DNA of 64,000 nucleotides from Halosimplex aquaticum (GTDB lineage: Archaea > Halobacteriota > Halobacteria > Halobacteriales > Haloarculaceae), in contig NZ_CP118158.1 of NCBI RefSeq assembly GCF_028747785.1, positions 496,001 to 560,000 of the forward strand. Reading direction: 5' to 3'. Under the pieces are notes generated by a model. It saw nothing but the letters and a program-made list of their open reading frames with translations, did not search any database and had not been told where the DNA came from. The position numbers and the translations under genes are program-made. The number at the start of each line of letters is the position of its first letter. The first letter of the stretch is position 1. Below, piece by piece: positions 24,784 to 33,161 of this stretch.

Positions 24784-26327
24784 GCCGACCACCGCCTGCG
24801 AGCGCGTTCGAGCGCCTCGGCCAGTCGCTCGTCGGCGTCCCAGTCGACGACGCGGACGCCGCTCCCGCGCAGGTCGTTCAGCCGGTTCGACCGCTCGATC
24901 GCCGCGAGCGTCCGCCCGGGCGTGTCCCGCAGCGTCGGGTCCGGGCTGACGACGGTCACCGGGTGCCCCCGCACCTGCAGCGAGCGGGCGATGCGCGCGC
25001 TCGTCCCGTCGGGCATCGGCGAGACGAACACCACCTGCGCGTCGTCGTCGAGGCGCTGGTGCAGCCGACGCAGCTGCCACCGGACGTACACCCGATCCTC
25101 GGGCGGCGTCGGCGACAGCGCCGGATGCGTCGAGAGCAACTCGCGGGCGCGGGCCTGGTGGGTCGTCCCCGCGCCGGGCGCCAGCCAGACGGTGTCGCTC
25201 GCGAACGCCGCCAGGCCGACGCGGTCGCCCGTGTCCAGCAGCGAGTTGAAGATCCGGCGGGTCGCGTCGATGCCGCGGTCGACGGCGTGCAGTCCGTCGT
25301 CGCCGGCCTGGAGGTACGCCGACCGCCGCAGGTCGAGGACGACCACGACCGTCGCCATGCGCTCCTCGCGGAACTCCATCGTGGCGAGGGTCCCGTCGCG
25401 AGCGTAGGTGTTCCAGTCGATGCGGCTCAGCGAGTCGCCGTGTTCGTACTCCCGCAGGGCGGCGAACTCGACGCCCTCCCCGGAACTGTCCGTCGAGACG
25501 CGGCCGGTGTACGGCGACGTGAGTCCCCGCAGCGGGACCGCCTCCGTCGCGTCGACCGGCGCCATGCACGTGACCGACGCCCGCTCGGTTTCGAGGTCGA
25601 GTTCTCGCTCGCGGCTCCCGCTGGCGTTGCGCGCGAGAACGGTCAGCCCGTCGAAGCGATAGGCGCCGCGGCGCGCGAGCACCGCGTACGAAAAGGTCAC
25701 CCGCGCGCCCGGCCGGAGGGCGGTCGCCGCCCGCGCCGGCCCGTCGGTGACCGCCAGCGCCTCGGGCACCTGCTCGACGACCCGCAGGTCCGGCAGGACC
25801 GCGTCGCCGACGTTCTCGACGACGACCGTCACCTCCACGCTGTCGCCCGGCTCCGGCCGCTCCGTCGAGAGCCGGCGCTCGACGGCCAACTCCGGTTCCG
25901 GCGCCTCGGTCGCGCTCGCGTAGGCGAGGTAGCCGACGCCCACGACAGCCGCGAGCAGGAGCGGGCGCGAGCGGAGCGCGACGCCCAGCCCCGCCGACAG
26001 AAACGACAGCGCCGCGAACCCGACCCAGTGGTTCGTCGACCGCAGCGTCGACGACCGGACCGTCGCCGCGGTCGGGCCCGCCGCGGCGGCTGCCGGTCGC
26101 GCGTCGGCCGCCGCCGAGTCCTCGTCGTCGGTTCGATCTGCGTCCCGACTATCGCCGGCCGTCGAGCGGTCCGCCTCGGTGACGCCGTCCGCCGCTCCTC
26201 GGTCGCGAGAGCTCCCCTCGTCGACCGGGACCGACGGGTCGACGGCCGTCCCGCCGTCCGGCCGCTCTGGCTCGTCGTGCATCCGCTCTGATCCACCGTC
26301 CGCCCGCCCGGGATCGCCGTCAGTCAT
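24780..26327 (-). CDS. DUF58 domain protein, cluster 2
   Basis: A 515-residue protein. The first 85 residues are a charged, low-complexity Asp/Arg/Ala linker, two helices follow at about 95-140, then a beta-sandwich region and the DUF58 core with YEHGDSLSRIDWN and the C-terminus SGVRVVDWDADERL. The core and C-terminus closely match the DUF58 half of 11046-13154, but here the DUF7269-like domain is a separate gene overlapping by 8 bp. DUF58/VWA-like proteins work with MoxR ATPases; the only MoxR in the window is at 7301. Confidence 0.88.
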   Translation of the reverse strand: MTDGDPGRADGGSERMHDEPERPDGGTAVDPSVPVDEGSSRDRGAADGVTEADRSTAGDSRDADRTDDEDSAAADARPAAAAAGPTAATVRSSTLRSTNHWVGFAALSFLSAGLGVALRSRPLLLAAVVGVGYLAYASATEAPEPELAVERRLSTERPEPGDSVEVTVVVENVGDAVLPDLRVVEQVPEALAVTDGPARAATALRPGARVTFSYAVLARRGAYRFDGLTVLARNASGSRERELDLETERASVTCMAPVDATEAVPLRGLTSPYTGRVSTDSSGEGVEFAALREYEHGDSLSRIDWNTYARDGTLATMEFREERMATVVVVLDLRRSAYLQAGDDGLHAVDRGIDATRRIFNSLLDTGDRVGLAAFASDTVWLAPGAGTTHQARARELLSTHPALSPTPPEDRVYVRWQLRRLHQRLDDDAQVVFVSPMPDGTSARIARSLQVRGHPVTVVSPDPTLRDTPGRTLAAIERSNRLNDLRGSGVRVVDWDADERLAEALERARRRWSA

Positions 26328-26880
26328 CCTCGTCCCCCAGCAGTCGCTCGATCTCGGCGATGGCGCGGATCCCGCGGCGCTTGAACGGCGACTCCCGGTG
26401 GAGCAGCTCGCGCACCCGGTCGGTCGCGCTCGCCTCCGGGGCTCGGCCGGTGAAAAACGCCGCCGCGAACGGGTCGTCGGTCCACGTCCCCTCGGCGAGC
26501 GCCTGCTCGGCCTCGTCGGCCGAACAGCGCTCGCGGCGCTGGAGCGTCGCCACCGCGATCTCGCCCACCTCCTTGCGCAACCGGTGGCGCTCGGCCTCGC
26601 TGAACCGCGTCAGCGCCAGCCGGTTCAGTCGCCGGTCGAGGTCGTCGCCCGGCGTCGGCAGGTCGACCGCGAGTTCGGCGTCCGGCGTCTCCGCGTACTC
26701 CGGTTCGGTGGCCCGGCGTCGCTGGATCTGGCCGGCCGCGCCCAGCACGAGCACCGCACCGACCGCGACGACGATGCCGTCGCCGGCGGGCAGCGGCGTC
26801 GTGATCTGCGGGACGGCGATGGCGACCAGCCCGACGACGCCGAGGATCGCTCCCAACGTCGCAGTGATACGGCCGCTCAC
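26320..26880 (-). CDS. DUF7269-like membrane protein, cluster 2
   Basis: A 186-residue protein with a GTG start. Two N-terminal helices (about residues 6-50) precede a helical cytosolic domain with GTWTDDPFAAAFFTG, which is also found inside the fused protein at 11046-13154 (GTWTDDAVAAQFLTG). I recall this domain as DUF7269, always next to DUF58. It overlaps the upstream DUF4129 gene (GTGA) and the downstream DUF58 gene (8 bp), so all genes of the cluster are coupled. Function unknown. Confidence 0.72.
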   Translation of the reverse strand: MSGRITATLGAILGVVGLVAIAVPQITTPLPAGDGIVVAVGAVLVLGAAGQIQRRRATEPEYAETPDAELAVDLPTPGDDLDRRLNRLALTRFSEAERHRLRKEVGEIAVATLQRRERCSADEAEQALAEGTWTDDPFAAAFFTGRAPEASATDRVRELLHRESPFKRRGIRAIAEIERLLGDEDD

Positions 26881-27869
26881 AGCTGGCTCGCCCCCTCGCC
26901 GTCGTCGGCGTAGGTCGATTCGATCCGCCGCAGCGTCTCGACGGCCGCCTCCTCGCGGTCGGCCGTCGGCTCCTCGCCGCCGTACCGGACGTCCTCGAAC
27001 AGTTCGGTGAGCCGCGCCACGTCGTCGGGGTCCATCCCGGCCGCGGTCGCCGCCGTCGCGAACTCCGCCGGCGTGCTCGACGCCGGCCGGTCGACCGCGA
27101 GGTGGTCGGTCATCGCCGCCCACGCGCGATAGACCTCGTTCTCGAACTCGTCGCTCCCCTCGATGCGGTCGGCCGCCCGGCCAGCGGCCGCCCCGATGGC
27201 CCCGACGTCGGTCGCCGGTTCGGGCTCGGGCTCCTCGTCCTCCTCGTCGCCCGTCACCCGCTCGTCGCGCTGGTCGTGGTTGCCGGTCAGCACCAGCGCG
27301 GCGACGGCGACGAGCGTCCCGACGACGAGCAGGAGCAGGAGCTTCGTCGTGAGGGTGGGGGGCGCCACCGTCGTCTGTCCGCCCATCAGGCCGCCGCCCT
27401 CCGTGGAGGGGCGTCCCGGGTCGGAGAGTCCCAGGAATCCCCGCTGGGCCGTCTGACAGGAGGTGAGCAGCAGGTAGAGGAAGAATCCGGGGTAGCCCAC
27501 GATGAACACGCCAGCGAGGCCCGACGCCGCGTCGTCGAGCCAGCGCCCGACCGCGAAGACGCCGACGAGCCCGAACACGAGCAGCGCCTGCACCAGCGGC
27601 TGCGTGAGCCACTGCACGCAGAACTGGAACGGCGTGCCCGGGTCGGTGTCGAGGCTCAGGGGGGAGTCGCGCCCCTCCTCGCTGTCGCCGGAGGGCTCGT
27701 CGGTCGGCGTCCGCTGGCCGCCCAGGTCCTCGTCCGCCCCGGCGTGCCCCATCCCGACGTCCGGGTTCGGGTTCGTCGTCGAGTCCAGCGTCGCCGCCGC
27801 GAAGGCGATCACCGCGACGCAGAGGAGGGCGAGCGCGACCGTCCGCGGACTCACGCGTGACGGATCCAC
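26877..27869 (-). CDS. DUF4129 domain membrane protein, cluster 2
   Basis: A 330-residue protein, first gene of the second cluster. Helices lie at about residues 8-28 (possible signal anchor), 85-107, 115-135 and 170-195. The cytosolic C-terminus has STPAEFATAATAAGMDP and ELFEDVRYGGEEP, matching the first-cluster protein at 13151-14197. Between helices 3 and 4 is a Gly-rich loop. The cluster order is DUF4129, DUF7269, DUF58, DUF7519. The role of DUF4129 is unknown; it is often linked to transglutaminase-like membrane proteins. Confidence 0.83.
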   Translation of the reverse strand: MDPSRVSPRTVALALLCVAVIAFAAATLDSTTNPNPDVGMGHAGADEDLGGQRTPTDEPSGDSEEGRDSPLSLDTDPGTPFQFCVQWLTQPLVQALLVFGLVGVFAVGRWLDDAASGLAGVFIVGYPGFFLYLLLTSCQTAQRGFLGLSDPGRPSTEGGGLMGGQTTVAPPTLTTKLLLLLVVGTLVAVAALVLTGNHDQRDERVTGDEEDEEPEPEPATDVGAIGAAAGRAADRIEGSDEFENEVYRAWAAMTDHLAVDRPASSTPAEFATAATAAGMDPDDVARLTELFEDVRYGGEEPTADREEAAVETLRRIESTYADDGEGASQL

Positions 27870-27949
27870 ACCCGTATTTAGGAAGTCCGAGCCTTATGGC
27901 TACCGCCCGGACCCCGTCGAATGTCGCTCGCTCGACGGTGCACTCCGGC

Positions 27950-28798
27950 TCAGCGGTTCGTCGACGGCTTGGGCGGCTGGTGGCGCTTGTGCCGAGTCGC
28001 CGCGCACCAGTCCGCGAGGCGGACGACGACCGAGCGGTCGATCCCGAGCCGGTCGGCGGTCTCCGTCGCGCCCCGGCCCTCGTCGACGGACAGCCCGAGC
28101 GCCCGGTCGATCGTCTCGGCGCCGACGTCGAGCGTCGCGGCCGGCGCGGGATCGTGCGGCGCGCTCCGCGGCGCCCCGTCGAGCATCTCGACCGGGAGGT
28201 CCATCGCCTCGGCGAGCGCGCGGACCTCCGTCCGGTAGAGGTCTCCGAACAGGAAGCAATCAACGCCCGTCTCGCCGTACTTCGTCGCCGCGCCGAGCAG
28301 GCGGTCGGTCCGGTCGACCGGGCCGACGACGAGCGCGTCGCGCCGGTTGGCGAAGTAGTATGCCGTCGCCGTCCGGAACCGCTCGACCGCGTTGTCCGTG
28401 GCGACGAGGTCGTCGGCGGGACCGCCGGCCTCGCCGACGACTTCCTGGAAGGCCGCGAGAACCGGCTGCAACTGGAGTCGGCGATGCTCGATCCCGAGCA
28501 TCTCCGCGACCGCCTCGGCGGTGCTCGCCGTCGCCTCGTCGGTCAGCCCCGCGGGCGTGATCAGTCCGAGGACGTTCTCCTCGCCGACCGCGTCGACTGC
28601 CAGCGCGGCTGCCGTCGCCGCGTCGACGCCGCCGTCCAGCGGGACGACCAGCCCGTCCGCGTCGGCGTTGTCGACGATGTCGACGAGGAACTCGGGCAGG
28701 AGCTCCTGCAGCCGCCGGAGCGCGACACGCGTCGTCGCGAGTCCGTACTCGTCCCGCGGGAGGTCGAGTATCCGCGGGTGTCGGGCCGCGTCACTCAC
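27950..28798 (-). CDS. degenerate NAD synthetase (NadE)-like protein
   Basis: A 282-residue adenine-nucleotide alpha-hydrolase-fold protein. Family resemblance is clear in the second half: LLGAATKYGETGVDCFLFGD followed by LYRTEVRALAEAMDLP matches NadE (TKYGDxAVD...GDLYKTxVxxLA). But the pyrophosphatase loop, SGGxDS in active enzymes, reads DGGVDA at residues 55-60, and the GTGNKSE block reads GPVDRTD. Both Ser-to-Asp/Ala changes remove expected ATP-binding residues, so it is probably not a working NAD synthetase; a regulatory or altered-specificity paralogue is possible. A GTG start is used. Monocistronic. Confidence 0.75.
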   Translation of the reverse strand: MSDAARHPRILDLPRDEYGLATTRVALRRLQELLPEFLVDIVDNADADGLVVPLDGGVDAATAAALAVDAVGEENVLGLITPAGLTDEATASTAEAVAEMLGIEHRRLQLQPVLAAFQEVVGEAGGPADDLVATDNAVERFRTATAYYFANRRDALVVGPVDRTDRLLGAATKYGETGVDCFLFGDLYRTEVRALAEAMDLPVEMLDGAPRSAPHDPAPAATLDVGAETIDRALGLSVDEGRGATETADRLGIDRSVVVRLADWCAATRHKRHQPPKPSTNR

Positions 28799-28957
28799 GG
28801 GGTATCGCCCCCTGCCGGTCCGTATCGTTCGCGTGGCGTCGTTCGTTCACACGTCTACCGCGCGAGCGACCCCTGAAAGAGGTTGTCTGCATACCTACTA
28901 GGGGCGTTCGGCAGGCCTGATACACCTAATATTCACACCGACGGGTCGGGGACGCCG

Positions 28958-29233
28958 TTACTCGATCTTGTCGGTGACGCGGATGTCGACGCCGCCGTCG
29001 CTCCAGACGCTGACGGTCACGTTTTCGAGGCGGATCTGGACCGAGACGTCGACGTCCGCGTCGGTCCTGAACAGGTCGTCGAGGGCATCGGGGTCGATGT
29101 GATCGTAGAGCTGCACGTCCGTCGAGGACAGCGACGCGTCGTCGTGGGCCGCGATCGCCTCGCGGACGGCCTCGCTGAGGGGAACGTTCTCCGCCTCGGG
29201 GTAGTACCGCCGACGCTCGGGATCCGTGGCCAT
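28958..29233 (-). CDS. HalOD1 output domain protein
   Basis: A 91-residue protein. LSEAVREAIAAHDDASL, then LYDHIDPDALDDLF, then a beta-hairpin ending VTVSVWSDGGVDIRV is the HalOD1 pattern (haloarchaeal output domain, usually linked to two-component regulators). The start at 29233 (MATDPERRR) is preferred to the one 13 codons upstream because HalOD1 proteins begin with such a short lead. It is a stand-alone domain; no kinase or receiver gene is adjacent. A second HalOD1 protein is at 49400-49720. Confidence 0.75.
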   Translation of the reverse strand: MATDPERRRYYPEAENVPLSEAVREAIAAHDDASLSSTDVQLYDHIDPDALDDLFRTDADVDVSVQIRLENVTVSVWSDGGVDIRVTDKIE

Positions 29234-29311
29234 TCGGGTCTTCACCACCGTCCCTTCGGTCACGGCCAGCAACCCTGTTGTGCATGAACGTGAAGGCCGG
29301 CTCGACTCCGC

Positions 29312-29914
29312 TCAGAGCGTCGTGTAACGCTCCTCGTTCCACGGATTCGCGGTGTTGGAGTAGCCGCGCTTCTCCCAGTAACCCCGCTCGGCCTCGGTGA
29401 GGAAGGTGACGCCGTCGACCCACTTCGCGCCCTTGTAGGCGTACTTGTGGGGCGTGACCACCCGGAGCGGCCCGCCGTGGTCCGAGGGGAGCGGGTCGCC
29501 GTCGAAGTCGAGGACGAACAGCACCTCCCGGCGCATGCACTCCTCCAGCGGCAGGTTGGTCGAGTAGCCGTCCATCGCGCCGAACATGACGTGGACGGCG
29601 TCGTCCTCCACGCCCGCGCGCTCGGCGATCTCGGGGAAGGTGACGCCGCGGAACTCGTTGTCGAAGCGGCTCCAGCCGGTGACGCAGTGGAAGTCCTGCC
29701 GTTGAGTCTCGGTCGGTAGCTCCTGGAACTCGTCCCACGAGAACGTCAACTCCTCCTCGACGGCGCCGCGGACGGTGAACTCCCAGTCGTCGCGGTCGAA
29801 GTCGGGGGTGTCCTTCAGCGAGAGGACGGGGAACCGCTCGGTCTTCCGCTGGCCCGGCGGCAGGCGCTCGCCGTCGAACTCCTCGTGTACGTCGGTGACG
29901 TCTCGGACGCCCAT
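29312..29914 (-). CDS. molybdopterin-dependent oxidoreductase (sulfite oxidase/MsrP-like)
   Basis: A 200-residue single-domain protein. QDFHCVTGWSRFD holds the Mo-ligand cysteine (Cys77), and MDGYSTNLPLEE, HGGPLRVVTPHKYAYKGAKW and the C-terminal segment match the oxidoreductase molybdopterin-binding fold of MsrP/YedY and sulfite oxidase. No Tat signal, no heme or dimerisation domain, so it is a compact cytoplasmic form. Substrate unknown. The enzyme needs molybdopterin; a MOSC protein is at 45981-46751 but not linked. Confidence 0.87.
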   Translation of the reverse strand: MGVRDVTDVHEEFDGERLPPGQRKTERFPVLSLKDTPDFDRDDWEFTVRGAVEEELTFSWDEFQELPTETQRQDFHCVTGWSRFDNEFRGVTFPEIAERAGVEDDAVHVMFGAMDGYSTNLPLEECMRREVLFVLDFDGDPLPSDHGGPLRVVTPHKYAYKGAKWVDGVTFLTEAERGYWEKRGYSNTANPWNEERYTTL

Positions 29915-30037
29915 GACCGACGTTCGGGCGGGACGGTCCTAAATGGACGGTTGCGCCGGGAGCGGCGACGGCGGTGGGCCCCTGCAGCGGCCGGGCGCCG
30001 ATTTATCTCCGTGGCGCCGGTAGGTCCGGCGGTCACG

Positions 30038-30301
30038 ATGCCGGTCATTCGACTCGAAGCCGACTCCCCGGAGCGGACGCAGATCGGCGAGGGACTGGTC
30101 CGGTTCGCGGTTCAGGCCGGCCGCCTCGAAACCGGCCGGAAAGAGGGCCGGTACTTCCTCAAGCACGCCGACGGCTGCGGCGTCGACGGCCGACGGATCC
30201 GCCCGGGCGACCCCTTCGCCTTCGACACCGAGCGCGGCGAGATCCTCTGTCTCGAACACGCAGAGGAACGCGCGGAGGGCGCAGCCGCCGAGAGCGAGTG
30301 A
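30038..30301 (+). CDS. small conserved haloarchaeal protein, function unknown
   Basis: An 87-residue acidic protein starting MPVIRLEADSPERTQIG. It has a beta-rich appearance with GRYFLKHADGCGVDGRR and ends in a Glu/Ala-rich tail. I do not recognise a family. The ATG at 30038 follows a short TTTATCT stretch at about 30003, in the right place for a promoter. It is divergent from the molybdopterin oxidoreductase gene and convergent with the next gene. Confidence 0.55.
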   Translation: MPVIRLEADSPERTQIGEGLVRFAVQAGRLETGRKEGRYFLKHADGCGVDGRRIRPGDPFAFDTERGEILCLEHAEERAEGAAAESE

Positions 30302-30350
30302 GCGAAGGGCTGCACCGTCGGGCCACTCCGGTACCCCAGCCCCGGCGGGC

Positions 30351-30731
30351 TCACTCCGGCGTCCCGCCCACGGCGGCGAGCACGTCCAGCGCCGCCTCGA
30401 CCTCGTCCGGACCCTCGACGAACACGAGCGTCCGCGGCGGTCGGACCGCCTTCGGGCGGACGCGCAGTCCCGCGCGCGCCGCGGCGCTGGCCGCCCGGTC
30501 CGGTTCGCCGGCGAACTCGACGTGGATCCGGTCGGGGTGGACGAACGCCTCAGCGAGTCGCGTCTCCCCGCGGCCGATCGCGTACGCGAACGCGCCGTCC
30601 GCGGTCGGCTCGACCGCCGACGCCTCGTCGACGACCGCGAGGTCGTCGGTTTCGCGCTCGCCCGCCTCGACCGCGGCGGCGAGGCGCAGCGCGAGCGCCC
30701 TGCCGTCGCGGTCGTCGCCGTCGTCGCTCAT
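30351..30731 (-). CDS. small alpha/beta protein, function unknown
   Basis: A 126-residue acidic protein. The C-terminal half (LRVRPKAVRPPRTLVFVEGP followed by DEVEAALDVLAAVGG) has a beta-alpha pattern; the N-terminal part is Ala/Asp/Glu-rich. No family recognised. Coding support comes from GC3 and acidic composition rather than similarity. It converges on the 30038-30301 gene and is divergent from the SGNH hydrolase gene. Confidence 0.55.
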   Translation of the reverse strand: MSDDGDDRDGRALALRLAAAVEAGERETDDLAVVDEASAVEPTADGAFAYAIGRGETRLAEAFVHPDRIHVEFAGEPDRAASAAARAGLRVRPKAVRPPRTLVFVEGPDEVEAALDVLAAVGGTPE

Positions 30732-30839
30732 GGTCGAACGTGCGTCCGCGAGCGGGAAAACTCGCCCGCTGTCGGCGTCCTCCCGGAAGCACGTGACGCG
30801 AGGGCCACGCCTATATCGGCGGTCGCCGATTGCGGCGGT

Positions 30840-31847
30840 ATGTCACGTGACAACGTCGCGCTGCACAACGTCGCGGAGCCCCTCCCTGCGGACGACGGCG
30901 TCCGACTGGAGCGACTGCCGCCCGGAGTCACGGAACCGTTCAACGACCGTTCGCAGGAAGAGTACAGGCGCCCCGACGGCGTCGAGATCCGCTTCGTCGG
31001 CGAGTCCGCGGAGATCACGCTGTCCTGCCCCGAGGGGTCCTGTGAGGCGACGCCGTTCTGGGGCCCCTTCCAGGAACAGCCCGGGGAACACGTCACTCTG
31101 GACGCGGAGCCGACGACCGTCGAGCTGTCGCTGCCGGAGCGGGTCGCCGCCGTCGACCGGGACCGCCTCGACGACCGCTACTTCGACCCGACGGTCGGCC
31201 GCCTCGTGCTGTTCGGCAACCCGGTCGTCCTCCACGACGTCTCGGGCGACGTCCGACCGCCGGAACCGGCCGAGCGCCCCGACCAGACGCTACTGACCTA
31301 CGGCACGTCGATAACGCAGGGCGCCTGCGCGAGTCGGTACCCGATGACCTACGGGCACCAGACCGCGCGGCTGCTCGGCGACGACCACGTGAACCTCGGC
31401 TCCGGCGGGTCCGCCTTCTGCGAGAACGCCCTCGCGGACTACGTCGCCGGGCGAGACGACTGGGACCGGGCCGTCCTCGCCGTCTCGGTCAACATGATCG
31501 CCGCCGGCTTCGACGCCGACGAGTTCGGCGAGCGCGTCCGCTACCTGGTCGACACCGTCGCGGGCGCCCACTCCGACAAACCCGTCGCCGCGGTGACGCT
31601 GTACCCGTTTTTCGCCGACCTGTGTCCCGATATCAGCGACGGGGACGAGTGGCCCGCCACGCCGAGCGAGTACCGCCAGGAGCTGCGCGACGCCGTCGCG
31701 GCCGCCGACCGCGACAACCTCCACCTGATCGAGGGCCCCGACCTGCTCCAGGATCCGGGCGGGCTCTCGACCGACCTGCTCCACCCGATGGACCACGGCA
31801 TGACCGAGATCGCCCACCGGCTCGCCGACCGGCTCGGCGAGTTGTAA
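30840..31847 (+). CDS. SGNH/GDSL hydrolase
   Basis: A 335-residue protein. The first 140 residues form a beta-rich domain; the hydrolase domain starts with block I LLTYGTSITQG (nucleophile Ser157), then GSGGS (Gly189), SVNMI (Asn218) and the C-terminal LLHPMDHGM with the catalytic Asp/His. This matches SGNH hydrolases such as carbohydrate acetyl esterases, where an N-terminal jelly-roll domain precedes the catalytic domain. No signal peptide, so intracellular. Substrate unknown, but a role in deacetylating imported glycans is plausible given the glycan-related genes around. Confidence 0.85.
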   Translation: MSRDNVALHNVAEPLPADDGVRLERLPPGVTEPFNDRSQEEYRRPDGVEIRFVGESAEITLSCPEGSCEATPFWGPFQEQPGEHVTLDAEPTTVELSLPERVAAVDRDRLDDRYFDPTVGRLVLFGNPVVLHDVSGDVRPPEPAERPDQTLLTYGTSITQGACASRYPMTYGHQTARLLGDDHVNLGSGGSAFCENALADYVAGRDDWDRAVLAVSVNMIAAGFDADEFGERVRYLVDTVAGAHSDKPVAAVTLYPFFADLCPDISDGDEWPATPSEYRQELRDAVAAADRDNLHLIEGPDLLQDPGGLSTDLLHPMDHGMTEIAHRLADRLGEL

Positions 31848-31874
31848 GTCCGGCCGGAAGCCAGCGGCGAAGCG

Positions 31875-33077
31875 CTATCCGTCCACGTCGGCCGCGACCA
31901 TCGCTTCGAGGCGGTCGAGGCCGAGTTCGAGGCGGTCCAGCCCGTTGGCGAAGCTCAGGCGGAGGTGGCCCTCGCCGCCGGCGCCGAACGCCGACCCGGG
32001 GGCGGTCACCACCCCGTGCTCGGTGAGGAGGCGCTCGGCGACCGCTCCGCTGGAGCCGTCGAGCGCGCTCACGTCGACGAACGCGTAGAAGGCGCCGTCC
32101 GGGCGAGCGACCGAGATCCGGGGGATATCCTCGATGCGGCCCATCACGTAGTCCCGCCGCTCGCGGAAGGCGGCCTTCATCTCGTCGACGGGCTCCTGCG
32201 GCCCGGTGAGCGCCGCGATAGCCGCGTACTGGGCGGGCGTGTTGACGCAGGAGGTCGTGCTCTCGCGGATCTTCGTCACCTGGGAGAGGACGTCCGACGG
32301 GCCGGCGAGCCAGCCGACGCGCCAGCCGGTCATCGCGTAGGCCTTCGAGACCGACCCGACCGACAGCACCCACTCCTCGCGGTCGAGCCGGTCGGCCACC
32401 GCGGCGGTCCGCGGCGGCCGCTCGCCGTAGGTCAGCTCCCGGTACACCTCGTCGGCGAGGACGAACGCCTCGTGGTCCGCCGCGGCGTCGACGACTCGCT
32501 CGACGGCCTCGACCGGGAACACCTGCCCGGTGGGATTCGACGGCGAAGTCAGCAGGACGGCCGCGGTGTCCGGCCCGATGGCGTCGACGATCCGCCCGGC
32601 GTCAGGCGCGAACCCCTCCGCGGCTGGCATGGGCACCTCGACCGGGACCGCGTCGGCCAGCTTCGCCTGCGAGATGGGGTTCGGCCACGCCGGCGTGGGG
32701 ACGACGACCTCCGCGCCGGGGTCGGCGACCGAGTGGATCGCCAAGTGGATCGCCTCGACGCCGCCGGTCGTGATCGCCACCTCGGAAGCGGGGTCGGGTA
32801 CCGGCCCGCCGTCGCGACCGAGATAGTCCGCGACCGCCTCGCGGAGTTCGGAGATGCCGGCGTTGGACGTGTACTTCGTCCGGCCGTCGGTCGCGGCCTC
32901 GTGCGCGGCCGCGACGACGTGCTCGGGCGTGTCGAAGTCCGGTTCGCCGAACTCCAGGTGGACCAGCTCGCCCCCCTGTTCGGCGGCGAGTTCGAACATC
33001 TCGCGGATCCCCTGGGGGTCGACGGAACGGACCCGCTCGGTGACGCGGGCGGACTCGGACGCGGACGGCTCGCTCAT
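31875..33077 (-). CDS. class I/II PLP-dependent aminotransferase
   Basis: A 400-residue fold-type I aminotransferase. SVGSVSKAYAMTGWRVGWL carries the PLP lysine, SPSNPTGQVFP is the conserved Asn-Pro loop, and FGEPDFDTPEHV and the C-terminal GEGHLRLSFANG (arginine binding the substrate carboxylate) are as expected for an aspartate/aromatic-type enzyme. Start at 33077 (MSEPSASES) chosen as the first in-frame ATG downstream of a longer frame; residues 1-14 are a charged lead. The amino-acid substrate is not determined. Confidence 0.93.
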   Translation of the reverse strand: MSEPSASESARVTERVRSVDPQGIREMFELAAEQGGELVHLEFGEPDFDTPEHVVAAAHEAATDGRTKYTSNAGISELREAVADYLGRDGGPVPDPASEVAITTGGVEAIHLAIHSVADPGAEVVVPTPAWPNPISQAKLADAVPVEVPMPAAEGFAPDAGRIVDAIGPDTAAVLLTSPSNPTGQVFPVEAVERVVDAAADHEAFVLADEVYRELTYGERPPRTAAVADRLDREEWVLSVGSVSKAYAMTGWRVGWLAGPSDVLSQVTKIRESTTSCVNTPAQYAAIAALTGPQEPVDEMKAAFRERRDYVMGRIEDIPRISVARPDGAFYAFVDVSALDGSSGAVAERLLTEHGVVTAPGSAFGAGGEGHLRLSFANGLDRLELGLDRLEAMVAADVDG

Positions 33078-33161
33078 CGGTCGTACCGACCGCTGTGAGC
33101 GCAAAGAGCGTTTGGATGCGGGCGAGCCCGCTCGCCGGACAGGGCCCGGACACCCCCGGAC

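Noticed and set aside
28958..29914. HalOD1 and molybdopterin oxidoreductase as one operon with a shared function
   Set aside because: They are on the same strand but separated by 78 bp with no functional link known; treated as separate genes.
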